A stretch of 64,000 bases of DNA from Candidatus Desulfosporosinus nitrosoreducens (GTDB lineage Bacteria; Bacillota; Desulfitobacteriia; Desulfitobacteriales; Desulfitobacteriaceae). The translations under genes and the position numbers were made by a program. How positions within the stretch are numbered: the first letter of the stretch is position 1; each line of letters begins with the position of its first letter. The stretch is from positions 88,909 to 152,908 of the forward strand of contig NZ_JAVHUW010000060.1 of NCBI RefSeq assembly GCF_030954495.1, given 5' to 3'. A model generated the notes under the pieces. The model saw nothing but the letters and a program-made list of their open reading frames with translations. It had not been told where the DNA came from and searched no databases. Below, piece after piece: positions 46,064-52,205 of this stretch.

Positions 46064-46690
46064 TCAAAGATCACAGGTAGGCGTTGTAGTGCCATCTCCA
46101 CCAGTACCATCTCCACCCGTGTCTCCCCCACCCGTGTCTCCCCCACCCGTGTCCCCCCCACCCGTGTCCCCCCCACCCGTGTCCCCCCCACCCGTATCAG
46201 ACGGAGGAACATAAGAAGAAGGAGCAGAATAATTCACAATAAAATCTTGACCAGAAGCATTTATAGCAGTGAACGAGGAAACATACAAATAACTATAACC
46301 ACCGAAACTAGCATGTTGAATAAGGCCTATCCAACAACTAGACGGCTGAGAAGAAAGATTAAAGGTATCGTCAACATTCGTAAACGATGAATAGGTACGA
46401 TCACCATCAGGATTACCGACACAAAGAGTAATAGGATATTTAGAAGTAGCACAACCTTCATCATCTACATAACCCGTTAAAGTAACCGAAGTTATATGCC
46501 CTTGACCAGAATGACTCGTGTCCGCAACAAGAGAAACAGTTGAAGTAACAGAAGTTTGAGATGTATCCATACGAACATAAACAGTGGAAACACCGCCATC
46601 AATTACCGTTGCCGCATAAGTATTCCTGATTATAAAAAGATTGAATAAAAAAACAATCAAAACCCAAAAGACTAAAAACCTGGACCTCAT
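46064..46690 (-). CDS. secreted Gly-rich protein (minor virion protein candidate)
   Basis: 208 residues from ATG 46690, seven bases after GAGGGGG. A signal peptide or signal anchor (residues 1-27, ending NTYAA) precedes a beta-rich domain with two cysteine pairs (GCATSKYPITLCVG and SSCWIG). The C-terminal 45 residues are a (TGGGD)n run, the kind of flexible linker that separates domains in the filamentous-phage tip protein pIII. It ends at UGA after CDL; the reading frame continues beyond. It is likely displayed on the virion or host surface. Confidence 0.7.
   Translation of the reverse strand: MRSRFLVFWVLIVFLFNLFIIRNTYAATVIDGGVSTVYVRMDTSQTSVTSTVSLVADTSHSGQGHITSVTLTGYVDDEGCATSKYPITLCVGNPDGDRTYSSFTNVDDTFNLSSQPSSCWIGLIQHASFGGYSYLYVSSFTAINASGQDFIVNYSAPSSYVPPSDTGGGDTGGGDTGGGDTGGGDTGGGDTGGDGTGGDGTTTPTCDL
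46112..46196. repeat. 15-bp tandem repeat encoding TGGGD units
   Basis: Five to six nearly identical copies of CCCCCACCCGTGTCT on the plus strand, coding (TGGGD)n on the minus strand. Such repeats can change copy number by slippage. Confidence 0.85.
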
Positions 46691-46754
46691 ACCCAAACCC
46701 CCTCAAAAATAAAAGGGCAAGACGAAAACCGCCTCACCCTAGCCGAAAGAAATA

Positions 46755-46931
46755 TTAGGCACGTTTTCCAAGACGCATCAAGCGACCGCCTATTGCGAAA
46801 GCAACAGGAATTGAGATACCCAAAGCGATTAGAGGCCAAAACTGAGAAAGAAAAATACCGATACCACTGAAAATATCCGACATACTAATACCTAAAGATA
46901 AGGTCAACCCGGAAAAAACTCCAGTAGGCAA
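46755..46931 (-). CDS. 58-residue coat-like protein, near-copy of the adhesin's membrane segment
   Basis: TTG 46931 follows AAAGGGGG. The protein has a short polar start, then SLGISMSDIFSGIGIF, a hydrophobic helix (FWPLIALGISIPVAFAIG) and a basic tail (RLMRLGKRA). About 26 of 44 aligned residues are identical to residues 599-642 of the 786-residue adhesin. Acidic/polar start, helix and basic end make it a strong major-coat candidate. Confidence 0.7.
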   Translation of the reverse strand: MPTGVFSGLTLSLGISMSDIFSGIGIFLSQFWPLIALGISIPVAFAIGGRLMRLGKRA

Positions 46932-46984
46932 ACAAAAACCCCCTTTCCCCAAAAATTATATATTAAGGTTAAAACCCTTAATAA

Positions 46985-47170
46985 CTAACGTTCCCAAGGG
47001 AAAAAACTCTCATGTTTTACAAAAATAAAGAAAAGACCTTGAAGGGCAAACAACGCAAGACATATGCCAAGAAAAAGCCAAATAAGAGGAGCAAAGCTCA
47101 TGAATAATTTTGTCGAACCATTAATGATGTCAGTGATCGAAAAAGGAATATTTAATCCAGACCAATCCAT
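46985..47170 (-). CDS. 61-residue one-helix membrane protein (coat-like)
   Basis: ATG 47170 lies 9 bases after AGAGGGGG, which overlaps the end of the upstream gene. The product begins MDWSGLNIPFSITDII and has one or two close hydrophobic stretches (LIWLFLGICLALFALQGLFFIF) and ends with KHESFFPWER. It forms part of the run of overlapping small membrane genes. No family match can be claimed. Confidence 0.62.
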   Translation of the reverse strand: MDWSGLNIPFSITDIINGSTKLFMSFAPLIWLFLGICLALFALQGLFFIFVKHESFFPWER

Positions 47171-47175
47171 GAGGC

Positions 47176-47325
47176 TCACCCCCTCTTAGCAAAGACATAC
47201 ATTAAACCCGCAATAGTAACGACGGCCAAAGTAACACCGACAAAAGGCCAAACTAACGGTAAAGCACTGGCAAAAAAATTATAGGCATACTGAAGGATAG
47301 AACCCATATCAACATTGAAACTCAA
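47176..47325 (-). CDS. 49-residue one-helix membrane protein (coat-like)
   Basis: TTG 47325 follows GAGGAGG. The product starts MSFNVDMGSILQYAYN, has a hydrophobic helix (VWPFVGVTLAVVTIAGLMYV) and ends FAKRG. Polar start, a Trp-Pro entry, a helix and a basic end resemble the 58-residue protein and the adhesin segment (all share a PL-WP or WPLI step). It is another candidate for the major coat protein. Confidence 0.65.
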   Translation of the reverse strand: MSFNVDMGSILQYAYNFFASALPLVWPFVGVTLAVVTIAGLMYVFAKRG

Positions 47326-47326
47326 A

Positions 47327-47482
47327 TCACATCCTCCTCAATAAAATGATAAGGCCTAAAAACGTTAAACAAGTGCCTATAATTGCAAATAAAATAGAGG
47401 ATAAATGCGGCATAGAGAAAAACCATTCAACGAAAGCCCACCATGTACCAGTTAAATAGATATCCCCTACCAACGCCTCCAC
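47327..47482 (-). CDS. small membrane protein, start uncertain
   Basis: The frame ends at TGA 47327, two bases before the next start, and is open far upstream. GTG 47482 is used here (about 51 residues); TTG 47497 is an alternative. The product contains LTGTWWAFVEWFFSMPHLS and a hydrophobic helix (ILFAIIGTCLTFLGLIILL) ending RRM. Its 5' part overlaps the preceding small gene in another frame. Confidence 0.5.
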   Translation of the reverse strand: MEALVGDIYLTGTWWAFVEWFFSMPHLSSILFAIIGTCLTFLGLIILLRRM

Positions 47483-47601
47483 CGCCCCGTAAACCAATAT
47501 AAAGGCAAGGGAAGACTTGACAAAATGAGAAAGAGTAGAAAGGGATACAAAACAACTACATAACTCTTAAATAAAGGCTGCAATGGTAATTGAATCCACA
47601 A
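47467..47601 (-). CDS. 44-residue membrane protein
   Basis: TTG 47601 follows AGGAG at 8 nt. It reads MWIQLPLQPLFKSY, a hydrophobic helix (VVVLYPFLLFLILSSLPLPL) and a Trp/Arg-rich end (YWFTGRWRRW). It overlaps the next gene. Coding status rests on the ribosome binding site and on its place in a tightly packed operon. Confidence 0.5.
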   Translation of the reverse strand: MWIQLPLQPLFKSYVVVLYPFLLFLILSSLPLPLYWFTGRWRRW

Positions 47602-47612
47602 TCTACTCACTC

Positions 47613-47777
47613 CTAACGTAAAGCGTTCTGAACAATACGCACTAAAACCAAAGCAATTAATACTAACAGCAAAAACGATGTAAGCATTTCGCCAAAATCA
47701 GCGGATGCATAAACAGTTAAACCATAATTAGTACCAGAATCTAACGTCCACTGATGGACAACAGTAACCGGCTCCAT
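47613..47777 (-). CDS. 54-residue one-helix membrane protein
   Basis: ATG 47777 is 4 bases after the stop of the ssDNA-binding-like gene, so translation is probably coupled. It begins MEPVTVVHQWTLDSG, which is acidic and polar, then a helix (MLTSFLLLVLIALVLV) and RIVQNALR at the end. It is another coat-like plan. Confidence 0.6.
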   Translation of the reverse strand: MEPVTVVHQWTLDSGTNYGLTVYASADFGEMLTSFLLLVLIALVLVRIVQNALR

Positions 47778-47781
47778 AAAA

Positions 47782-48030
47782 TTAAAGCTTCGGAGGAATC
47801 GCTTTAATCTCTATAGCCTTAAGAAAATTACCTTTCTTAGTAGCCATAAAGTCAAGCTTCACATGGCACTTTGCCCCTTCAGCGGGAGTACTCTCGAATA
47901 AAACAGGCTCACAAGCAACTTTCACAGTTTCCATTCCACTCAAAAGATGAATTTGCGTACCAATTTGATTATTAGCCCGTGGATAGGTACTCTTTCCTAA
48001 AAACGTACAATCGGCCTCAACAAGAAACAT
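47782..48030 (-). CDS. small ssDNA-binding-like protein (gpV-type candidate)
   Basis: 82 residues, ATG 48030 behind AATGGAGG. It is beta-rich, without a membrane helix, with alternating strands (LVEADCTFLG, VKVACEPVLF, HVKLDFMATKKGNFLKAIEI) as expected of an OB fold. Filamentous phages encode an 80-90-residue protein at this place, between the replication initiator and the coat genes, that coats the new single strand. Assignment is by size, fold impression and position. Confidence 0.6.
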   Translation of the reverse strand: MFLVEADCTFLGKSTYPRANNQIGTQIHLLSGMETVKVACEPVLFESTPAEGAKCHVKLDFMATKKGNFLKAIEIKAIPPKL

Positions 48031-48176
48031 TTTAAAACCTCCATTTTCACATTATTTGTTTGATCTACAATTGAAATGATAACAAAAAAGTTGATTTACC
48101 CTAAGTGTAGAATTTTGTCGAATAATAATTCATATTTCAAGATATTCATTTCGTATGTAAGGCTTTTCTCAAGGCA

Positions 48177-49304
48177 TCAAGAAGCCTGAAGTAATGCATA
48201 ATGGCGCTTTTTAAGACGATTCCGAGCAAATAAGATAATCTCCACAAGCTCCTCTAAATTAACATTTAAATTCTTATCCAAGCTAAGTAAAGCAAGGCTA
48301 GGGGCAACCTGCTTAATTACCCAATTCTTTATTTTCTTAAGAGAAGTTTGCACCTTTTCCGTCGTAAGTTTTAAAGCTTCAACACTGCCCAAGAAGACTA
48401 ACCAGAAAGAAGAAATTTCCCAACGGGACTTATTCGAATCTGTTAACGATGGCTCAACAAAATTAAGGTAATTTTTAAGCACACCAAAGACAACTTGACC
48501 TAATGGCAAATCAGCAAGGATATAATCGGAAATAGAATCAGCCCTTTCATCACGACTTTGAATTTCAGTACGATTCCAAATTTGAGAATGTTCCAAACGC
48601 TCCCGGCGATACCCTTCTTCACGAAGTTGCTTATTTATCGTTCGCTGTGTTTGAGAAACTTTGGACCTGGATTCCTGCTGAATAGCTTCACTTTCAAGGG
48701 AAGACTGATATTTAAGAAGCTGCTCTATAGCTTTGTCATACATCCGAATACGGATTCTTGACTGAGGAGAACCAAAATAAATAGTTTTGCCAAGATTATC
48801 CTTATCCGAGAGATTAAATTCTTCCAAAATACGACCTTTACGAAAATAAGAAATTAATTCGCTATTTTTAACCTTTTGTTCCACTTGCTCCAAGGTAAAA
48901 AGACCGTCAAAATCGTCAATGGCTAAATCTATTCTGGAAAATTGACCGTTACTATTCCTGACACGCTTTATAAGCTCACGCCATTGGCCGTCAAAGAAAA
49001 ATTCGTATTCACGGCAGGCATGGCCGCTAAGCTCACAATGGCTCCCCATATCTTCCCTATCCGACTGATAAACCTTCATTTGTCCATGCATAAACATTCG
49101 ATCATAACCTAAAGCCTTAGTATCAATTGGAACCCATTCCCTACCTGGAATACCAAGAACATCAAAAATGTCTACCCAGGAAGGAACGGTAAAGGCCAAC
49201 CAATCTATCAAAATTCGTTGCCCTGTAGATTGTGCCCCCGTGTTACTTGACGGGGGCACGAGTTCTTGATTCTGATTTATTTCAAGAGAGATTTGCTTTT
49301 GCAT
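48177..49304 (-). CDS. Rep_trans-type replication initiator
   Basis: 375 residues, ATG 49304 behind GGGAGG. The family pattern is visible: FSRIDLAIDDFDGLFTLE near 130, then GKTIYFGSPQSRIRIRMYDKAIEQL near 175-200, the signature of Rep_trans proteins found in rolling-circle plasmids and in filamentous phages such as CTXphi (RstA). It would nick the double-stranded origin and start rolling-circle synthesis of the single strand. The upstream 400 bp are full of hairpins and are the likely origin. The 146-bp gap after it (48031-48176) is AT-rich and may hold the promoter of the coat operon. Confidence 0.8.
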   Translation of the reverse strand: MQKQISLEINQNQELVPPSSNTGAQSTGQRILIDWLAFTVPSWVDIFDVLGIPGREWVPIDTKALGYDRMFMHGQMKVYQSDREDMGSHCELSGHACREYEFFFDGQWRELIKRVRNSNGQFSRIDLAIDDFDGLFTLEQVEQKVKNSELISYFRKGRILEEFNLSDKDNLGKTIYFGSPQSRIRIRMYDKAIEQLLKYQSSLESEAIQQESRSKVSQTQRTINKQLREEGYRRERLEHSQIWNRTEIQSRDERADSISDYILADLPLGQVVFGVLKNYLNFVEPSLTDSNKSRWEISSFWLVFLGSVEALKLTTEKVQTSLKKIKNWVIKQVAPSLALLSLDKNLNVNLEELVEIILFARNRLKKRHYALLQAS

Positions 49305-49714
49305 GGATTTCTACCTCCCGTTTTTCCTGATCATAAAATTCAAGGACTTAGTTACGGATTTTTGGCGCTTGGGAGTCACCGCTACGGACTCGGGCCTTCG
49401 CCCTCGGTGCTGCGCACTCGCTCCCTGCGGTCGCGCTCCTCCGGGTTCTTATGCATGTATTACCTGGGATTGTTTTTGGAGAAGACTAGGCGTGAATGCG
49501 GGAATGTACTTAAGAGGGACTCTGTCCCCCTTAATAATCCCCCTGCACTCGGCGAGGCCAGGAAAAGTCTCTCCTTGCTATGGGGAACGGCTCCGCTGGT
49601 CAAAGAGACTTTCCCGTCTCTCAGTTTTTTGGGCAAGAGAGTTTGTCAATCAGCGAAAAAAATTACCTTCGGAAGTTTTTTCGCTGTTGACAAACCCCAA
49701 ATTTAAAGCAATTA
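49305..49714. other. hairpin-rich noncoding region, putative replication origin
   Basis: This 410-bp gap is GC-richer than its surroundings and has at least three strong hairpins: 49510-49520 with 49524-49534 (11 bp, one mismatch), 49561-49572 with 49604-49615, and 49641-49661 with 49675-49695 (arms ending GTTTGTCA/TGACAAAC and CAGCGAAAAAA/TTTTTTCGCTG). Short GC hairpins occur around 49395-49440. Plus-strand open frames here have no recognisable features. Such a region directly ahead of rep suits double- and single-strand origins. Confidence 0.55.
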
Positions 49715-49915
49715 TCAAGAAGGACGAATATCAAACCGATCATGAAACGCGCCGCACTTTACACACTTAGAGACAGGACGGTCAGTCGCAAGCATCAGAT
49801 CATAATAATCCTTTCTACCCACAACATGACGAAGATTAACATCGGCAAAAAGACAACAAAATTGACGGCACTCGGGACACCAACCCGAAAGGCTCCAAGA
49901 TTGAGAAAATTTCAA
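49715..49915 (-). CDS. small zinc-ribbon protein
   Basis: 66 residues from TTG 49915 (GGGGGTGGGGG upstream). Two Cys-x2-Cys pairs are separated by 40 residues: WCPECRQFC and KCVKCGAFHDRF. It probably folds around one zinc and may bind nucleic acid. It is the last gene of the early minus-strand block before the origin region. Confidence 0.6.
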   Translation of the reverse strand: MKFSQSWSLSGWCPECRQFCCLFADVNLRHVVGRKDYYDLMLATDRPVSKCVKCGAFHDRFDIRPS

Positions 49916-49953
49916 ACCCCCACCCCCTACGCCACTAAATGTCAATCGAAAAA

Positions 49954-50187
49954 TCAAAAACCCACTAAAGACAACATTCGGAAATCTTTACTGACATGAA
50001 GCAAACTACCAGAAATGACCACTTCAATCCAACCCTCCGACGTTAACCCTAATACCCGATATTTCTGACCAGGCAATTCTTCAACAGCCAACTGAAACGC
50101 CTTTGCCATAGTACGGCATATTTCAAAATTCAAGTACTCCTCTCCATCCCAAACCTGCAAACAAAACAACTTAAAATAAGACACCAT
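49954..50187 (-). CDS. hypothetical protein of the element
   Basis: 77 residues from ATG 50187 behind AAGGAGAG. It is small, soluble and alpha/beta (FEICRTMAKAFQLAVEELPGQ, then YRVLGLTSEGWIEVVI). No family is recognised. It lies in a run of short genes between the lysogeny regulators and the origin. Confidence 0.55.
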   Translation of the reverse strand: MVSYFKLFCLQVWDGEEYLNFEICRTMAKAFQLAVEELPGQKYRVLGLTSEGWIEVVISGSLLHVSKDFRMLSLVGF

Positions 50188-50227
50188 ATAACCACTCTCC
50201 TTACAGAAAATACTAAATTTTACAGAA

Positions 50228-50416
50228 CTAATAATTATTAACCCAATCAATAGAACCCTCCAAAGTATCTATCTCAATATCAGAGTCCCGAGGACTTAAT
50301 AAACCACTACCCATATTATTAGGATGTATAACCGCGAAATTAAAACCATACTCAAGCCTTTCTTTTTCATTAAGTTCATATATTCCCCACTTTTTTAATG
50401 ACTTAATTTTCTTCAT
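50228..50416 (-). CDS. hypothetical protein of the element
   Basis: 62 residues, ATG 50416 with a weak GGGGTG site. The sequence is polar with a basic start (MKKIKSLKKWGIYEL) and acidic end (DSDIEIDTLEGSIDW). No known domain is seen. Confidence 0.5.
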   Translation of the reverse strand: MKKIKSLKKWGIYELNEKERLEYGFNFAVIHPNNMGSGLLSPRDSDIEIDTLEGSIDWVNNY

Positions 50417-50485
50417 TTAATAAAACACCCCAGTATCAAAAATTGAAATCTGCTAAAACCTGATCACACACATTTAACTAGTTTT

Positions 50486-50698
50486 TTACTTAATTCGTTG
50501 ATGATGAATAACTAAATTATCAAATATCCAATGAGCGCATGAATCATAAGTTAAAGATTTAACATAATCACAAATATCATCACGAAGATTATATTTTTCC
50601 ATATATTCTTTTGAACGTTCATCCATAAAACTAGCACTATCATAAATTTCGTTCAAAATGCCTACTAACTCCGATTTTGAAAATGAATTAAAATCCAT
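50486..50698 (-). CDS. hypothetical protein of the element
   Basis: 70 residues, ATG 50698 behind AAAGGA. It is helical and acidic (SELVGILNEIYDSASFMDE, DDICDYVKSLTYDS). No family is recognised. Confidence 0.55.
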   Translation of the reverse strand: MDFNSFSKSELVGILNEIYDSASFMDERSKEYMEKYNLRDDICDYVKSLTYDSCAHWIFDNLVIHHQRIK

Positions 50699-50718
50699 AA
50701 AAATCCTTTAACCCCCAA

Positions 50719-50970
50719 TCAAAATGTACTCAAAGTATCAAGAAGAACATTCGAAACATATTGACGAGCCGCCTTAAGACCACTAGCACGATCAGCATAA
50801 AAAGACATCTTGGAATCCTTATAACATTGTTCAGAGTCCTCAATAAAACGATCAATTAAATCAAGCTCAGAAATAACGCCAGACAACATGAATACTAACT
50901 GATCTTTAGTCATTTCCTTTAAATTGATACCTTTCAAATCAACTTGATTAACGTTTTCACTATTAGCCAT
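50719..50970 (-). CDS. hypothetical protein of the element
   Basis: 83 residues from ATG 50970 (AGAGGGTG). It is a helical, acidic protein (LKEMTKDQLVFMLSGVISEL, IDRFIEDSEQC). It overlaps the end of the excisionase-like gene by 8 bases, so they are translated together. Confidence 0.58.
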   Translation of the reverse strand: MANSENVNQVDLKGINLKEMTKDQLVFMLSGVISELDLIDRFIEDSEQCYKDSKMSFYADRASGLKAARQYVSNVLLDTLSTF

Positions 50971-51157
50971 TTTCAATCACCCTCTCTTCTTCCTGACGCG
51001 CCATCCATGCATCAAGACCAACCTGCCTAAAAAGATATCTCGAACCACAGCGAATTGGACTAATCTCATTACGCTTAACCATTTCCAGTAACAACCAGTA
51101 AGATATACCTAGATATTCCGCAGCCTCTCTTGAACTAAGAGTCACTTTCTGAAGCAC
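50963..51157 (-). CDS. excisionase-type helix-turn-helix protein
   Basis: 64 residues from GTG 51157; GTG 51166 is possible. The MerR-like winged helix of the excisionase family is clear: LSSREAAEYLGISYWLLLEM, then RNEISPIRCGSRYLFRQVGLDAWM. In integrative elements this protein bends att DNA and turns the integrase toward excision. It heads the minus-strand operon just behind the XRE gene at 51200. Confidence 0.75.
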   Translation of the reverse strand: MLQKVTLSSREAAEYLGISYWLLLEMVKRNEISPIRCGSRYLFRQVGLDAWMARQEEERVIENG

Positions 51158-51199
51158 ACTTTTCACCTTCCAATGAATTTATTTCTATCCAAATAATTT

Positions 51200-51427
51200 T
51201 TAAGCGATAGTTTTTCTATCATTTGATGTTAAAAAAATATCAGAAAACAACTTCCGCATATCCACAGAATAATAACATTCAATACGATACATTAAATCAC
51301 GACCTGGAGAACACTCCCCCGCCTCAATCTTCCTTAAATAAACTTCAGATATACCCAATTCAATTGCTACTAACTTCTGCGTCCTTCCCAACGCCTTACG
51401 AACATTAACCAACTCATCCCTTCTCAA
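51200..51427 (-). CDS. XRE-family regulator (Cro-like)
   Basis: 75 residues from TTG 51427, five bases after GGGGTGG; ATG 51442 is an alternative. The helix-turn-helix is VRKALGRTQKLVAIELGISEVYLRKIEAG. It is divergent from the repressor-like gene at 51579 and shares an operator-rich control region with it, which suggests Cro/CI-style opposition. A GATAG-N5-CTATC operator overlaps its 3' end. Confidence 0.75.
   Translation of the reverse strand: MRRDELVNVRKALGRTQKLVAIELGISEVYLRKIEAGECSPGRDLMYRIECYYSVDMRKLFSDIFLTSNDRKTIA
51206..51220. promoter_or_regulatory. GATAG-N5-CTATC operator upstream of the excisionase-like gene
   Basis: GATAGTTTTTCTATC, a 5-bp-arm palindrome with a T-rich centre, the same design as the site at 51445-51459. 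It lies at the end of the XRE gene, ahead of the excisionase-like gene. Confidence 0.6.
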
Positions 51428-51444
51428 TTTTACCACCCCCATAA

Positions 51445-51459
51445 GATAGTTTTCCTATC
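51445..51459. promoter_or_regulatory. GATAG-N5-CTATC operator at the start of the Cro-like gene
   Basis: GATAGTTTTCCTATC lies between the -10 box at 51467-51472 and the gene start. Extra half-sites CTATC or GATAG occur at 51486-51490, 51514-51518 and 51535-51539 between the divergent promoters. Confidence 0.65.
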
Positions 51460-51466
51460 AAATATA

Positions 51467-51495
51467 ATTATAACCGATATATTAACTATCGTCAA
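51467..51495 (-). promoter_or_regulatory. leftward promoter of the Cro-like gene and early operon
   Basis: On the minus strand TTGACG (51495-51490), 17 bases, TATAAT (51472-51467). A GATAG half-site lies in the spacer next to the -35 box. Confidence 0.75.
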
Positions 51496-51526
51496 GGGAA
51501 AATTACATTTTTCCTATCAAAACATA

Positions 51527-51555
51527 TTGCAAGCGATAGTTTTTTAATCTATAAT
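51527..51555 (+). promoter_or_regulatory. rightward promoter of the repressor-protease operon
   Basis: TTGCAA (51527-51532), 17 bases, TATAAT (51550-51555). The spacer holds GATAG at 51535-51539, so the same regulator could control it. Confidence 0.75.
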
Positions 51556-51578
51556 AACAATACAAGGAGTGATTACCA

Positions 51579-51941
51579 ATGATTGGTAAAAGGCTAAAGG
51601 AATTAAGAGGAGACAGAACACAAGACGAAGTCGCACTTAGACTCGGTATCAAAAGAGCAAGATACGCACTATACGAACAAAACCGTACTGAACCAAACAT
51701 AGAAATGCTTCAAAAATTATCAAAATATCACAACGTATCCATTGACTATATTTTAGGAAAAACAGATGAAAAAACAACTGACAACACACAACAACAAGAC
51801 GAAATAACAGAGTACCTCGAAACACTTCATAAACGACCCGAAATGAAAACATTATTCAAAATCTCAAAAAACGCAACCAAAAAAGATATAGAAAAAGCTA
51901 TTAAAATTATAGAAGCCTTAAAAGAAGATACACAGGAGTAA
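51579..51941 (+). CDS. XRE-family phage repressor (ImmR/CI-like)
   Basis: 120 residues, ATG 51579 behind AAGGAG. The N-terminal helix-turn-helix is LKELRGDRTQDEVALRLGIKRARYALYEQNRTEP, shown here in its core DEVALRLGIKRARYAL, and the turn SIDYILGKTDE is typical of such repressors. The C-terminal half is helical. It is followed by an ImmA-like protease gene, the pair that governs ICEBs1-like elements by cleavage of the repressor after DNA damage. Confidence 0.82.
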   Translation: MIGKRLKELRGDRTQDEVALRLGIKRARYALYEQNRTEPNIEMLQKLSKYHNVSIDYILGKTDEKTTDNTQQQDEITEYLETLHKRPEMKTLFKISKNATKKDIEKAIKIIEALKEDTQE

Positions 51942-51948
51942 GATTTTC

Positions 51949-52164
51949 ATGGAAACATATGTGAGATTAATTGATCTCCCAATTACCGTTAAAGGTATGA
52001 CAGTAACGGACGGAGAAGGAAATTACAATGTTTATCTAAACAACAAACTAAGCCAAAATACTATAATAAAAACATATATACATGAACTAAAACACATAGA
52101 AAACAACGATTTTGAAAGTATCGAAAATGTAGCAAACATTGAAAAACGATCAAAAAATTACTAA
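51949..52164 (+). CDS. ImmA/IrrE-like metallopeptidase, short
   Basis: 71 residues, ATG 51949 behind AGGAG. The zinc-protease motif is seen in YIHELKHIENND (HExxH with a downstream acidic residue). ImmA proteins cleave the partner repressor to induce the element. At 71 residues it is shorter than the usual 120-170, but HExxH and the preceding strand (NYNVYLNNKL) are complete. It begins 8 bases after the repressor gene. Confidence 0.75.
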   Translation: METYVRLIDLPITVKGMTVTDGEGNYNVYLNNKLSQNTIIKTYIHELKHIENNDFESIENVANIEKRSKNY

Positions 52165-52205
52165 AAATCCTAAGTACAAACCCATTACAATAAATTACAA
52201 TTAAA

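Noticed and set aside
49266..49770. Two long plus-strand open frames (146 and 155 codons) across the region upstream of rep
   Set aside because: They overlap each other and the rep start, show no domain or membrane pattern, and cover the hairpin cluster. GC-rich structured DNA readily leaves frames open.
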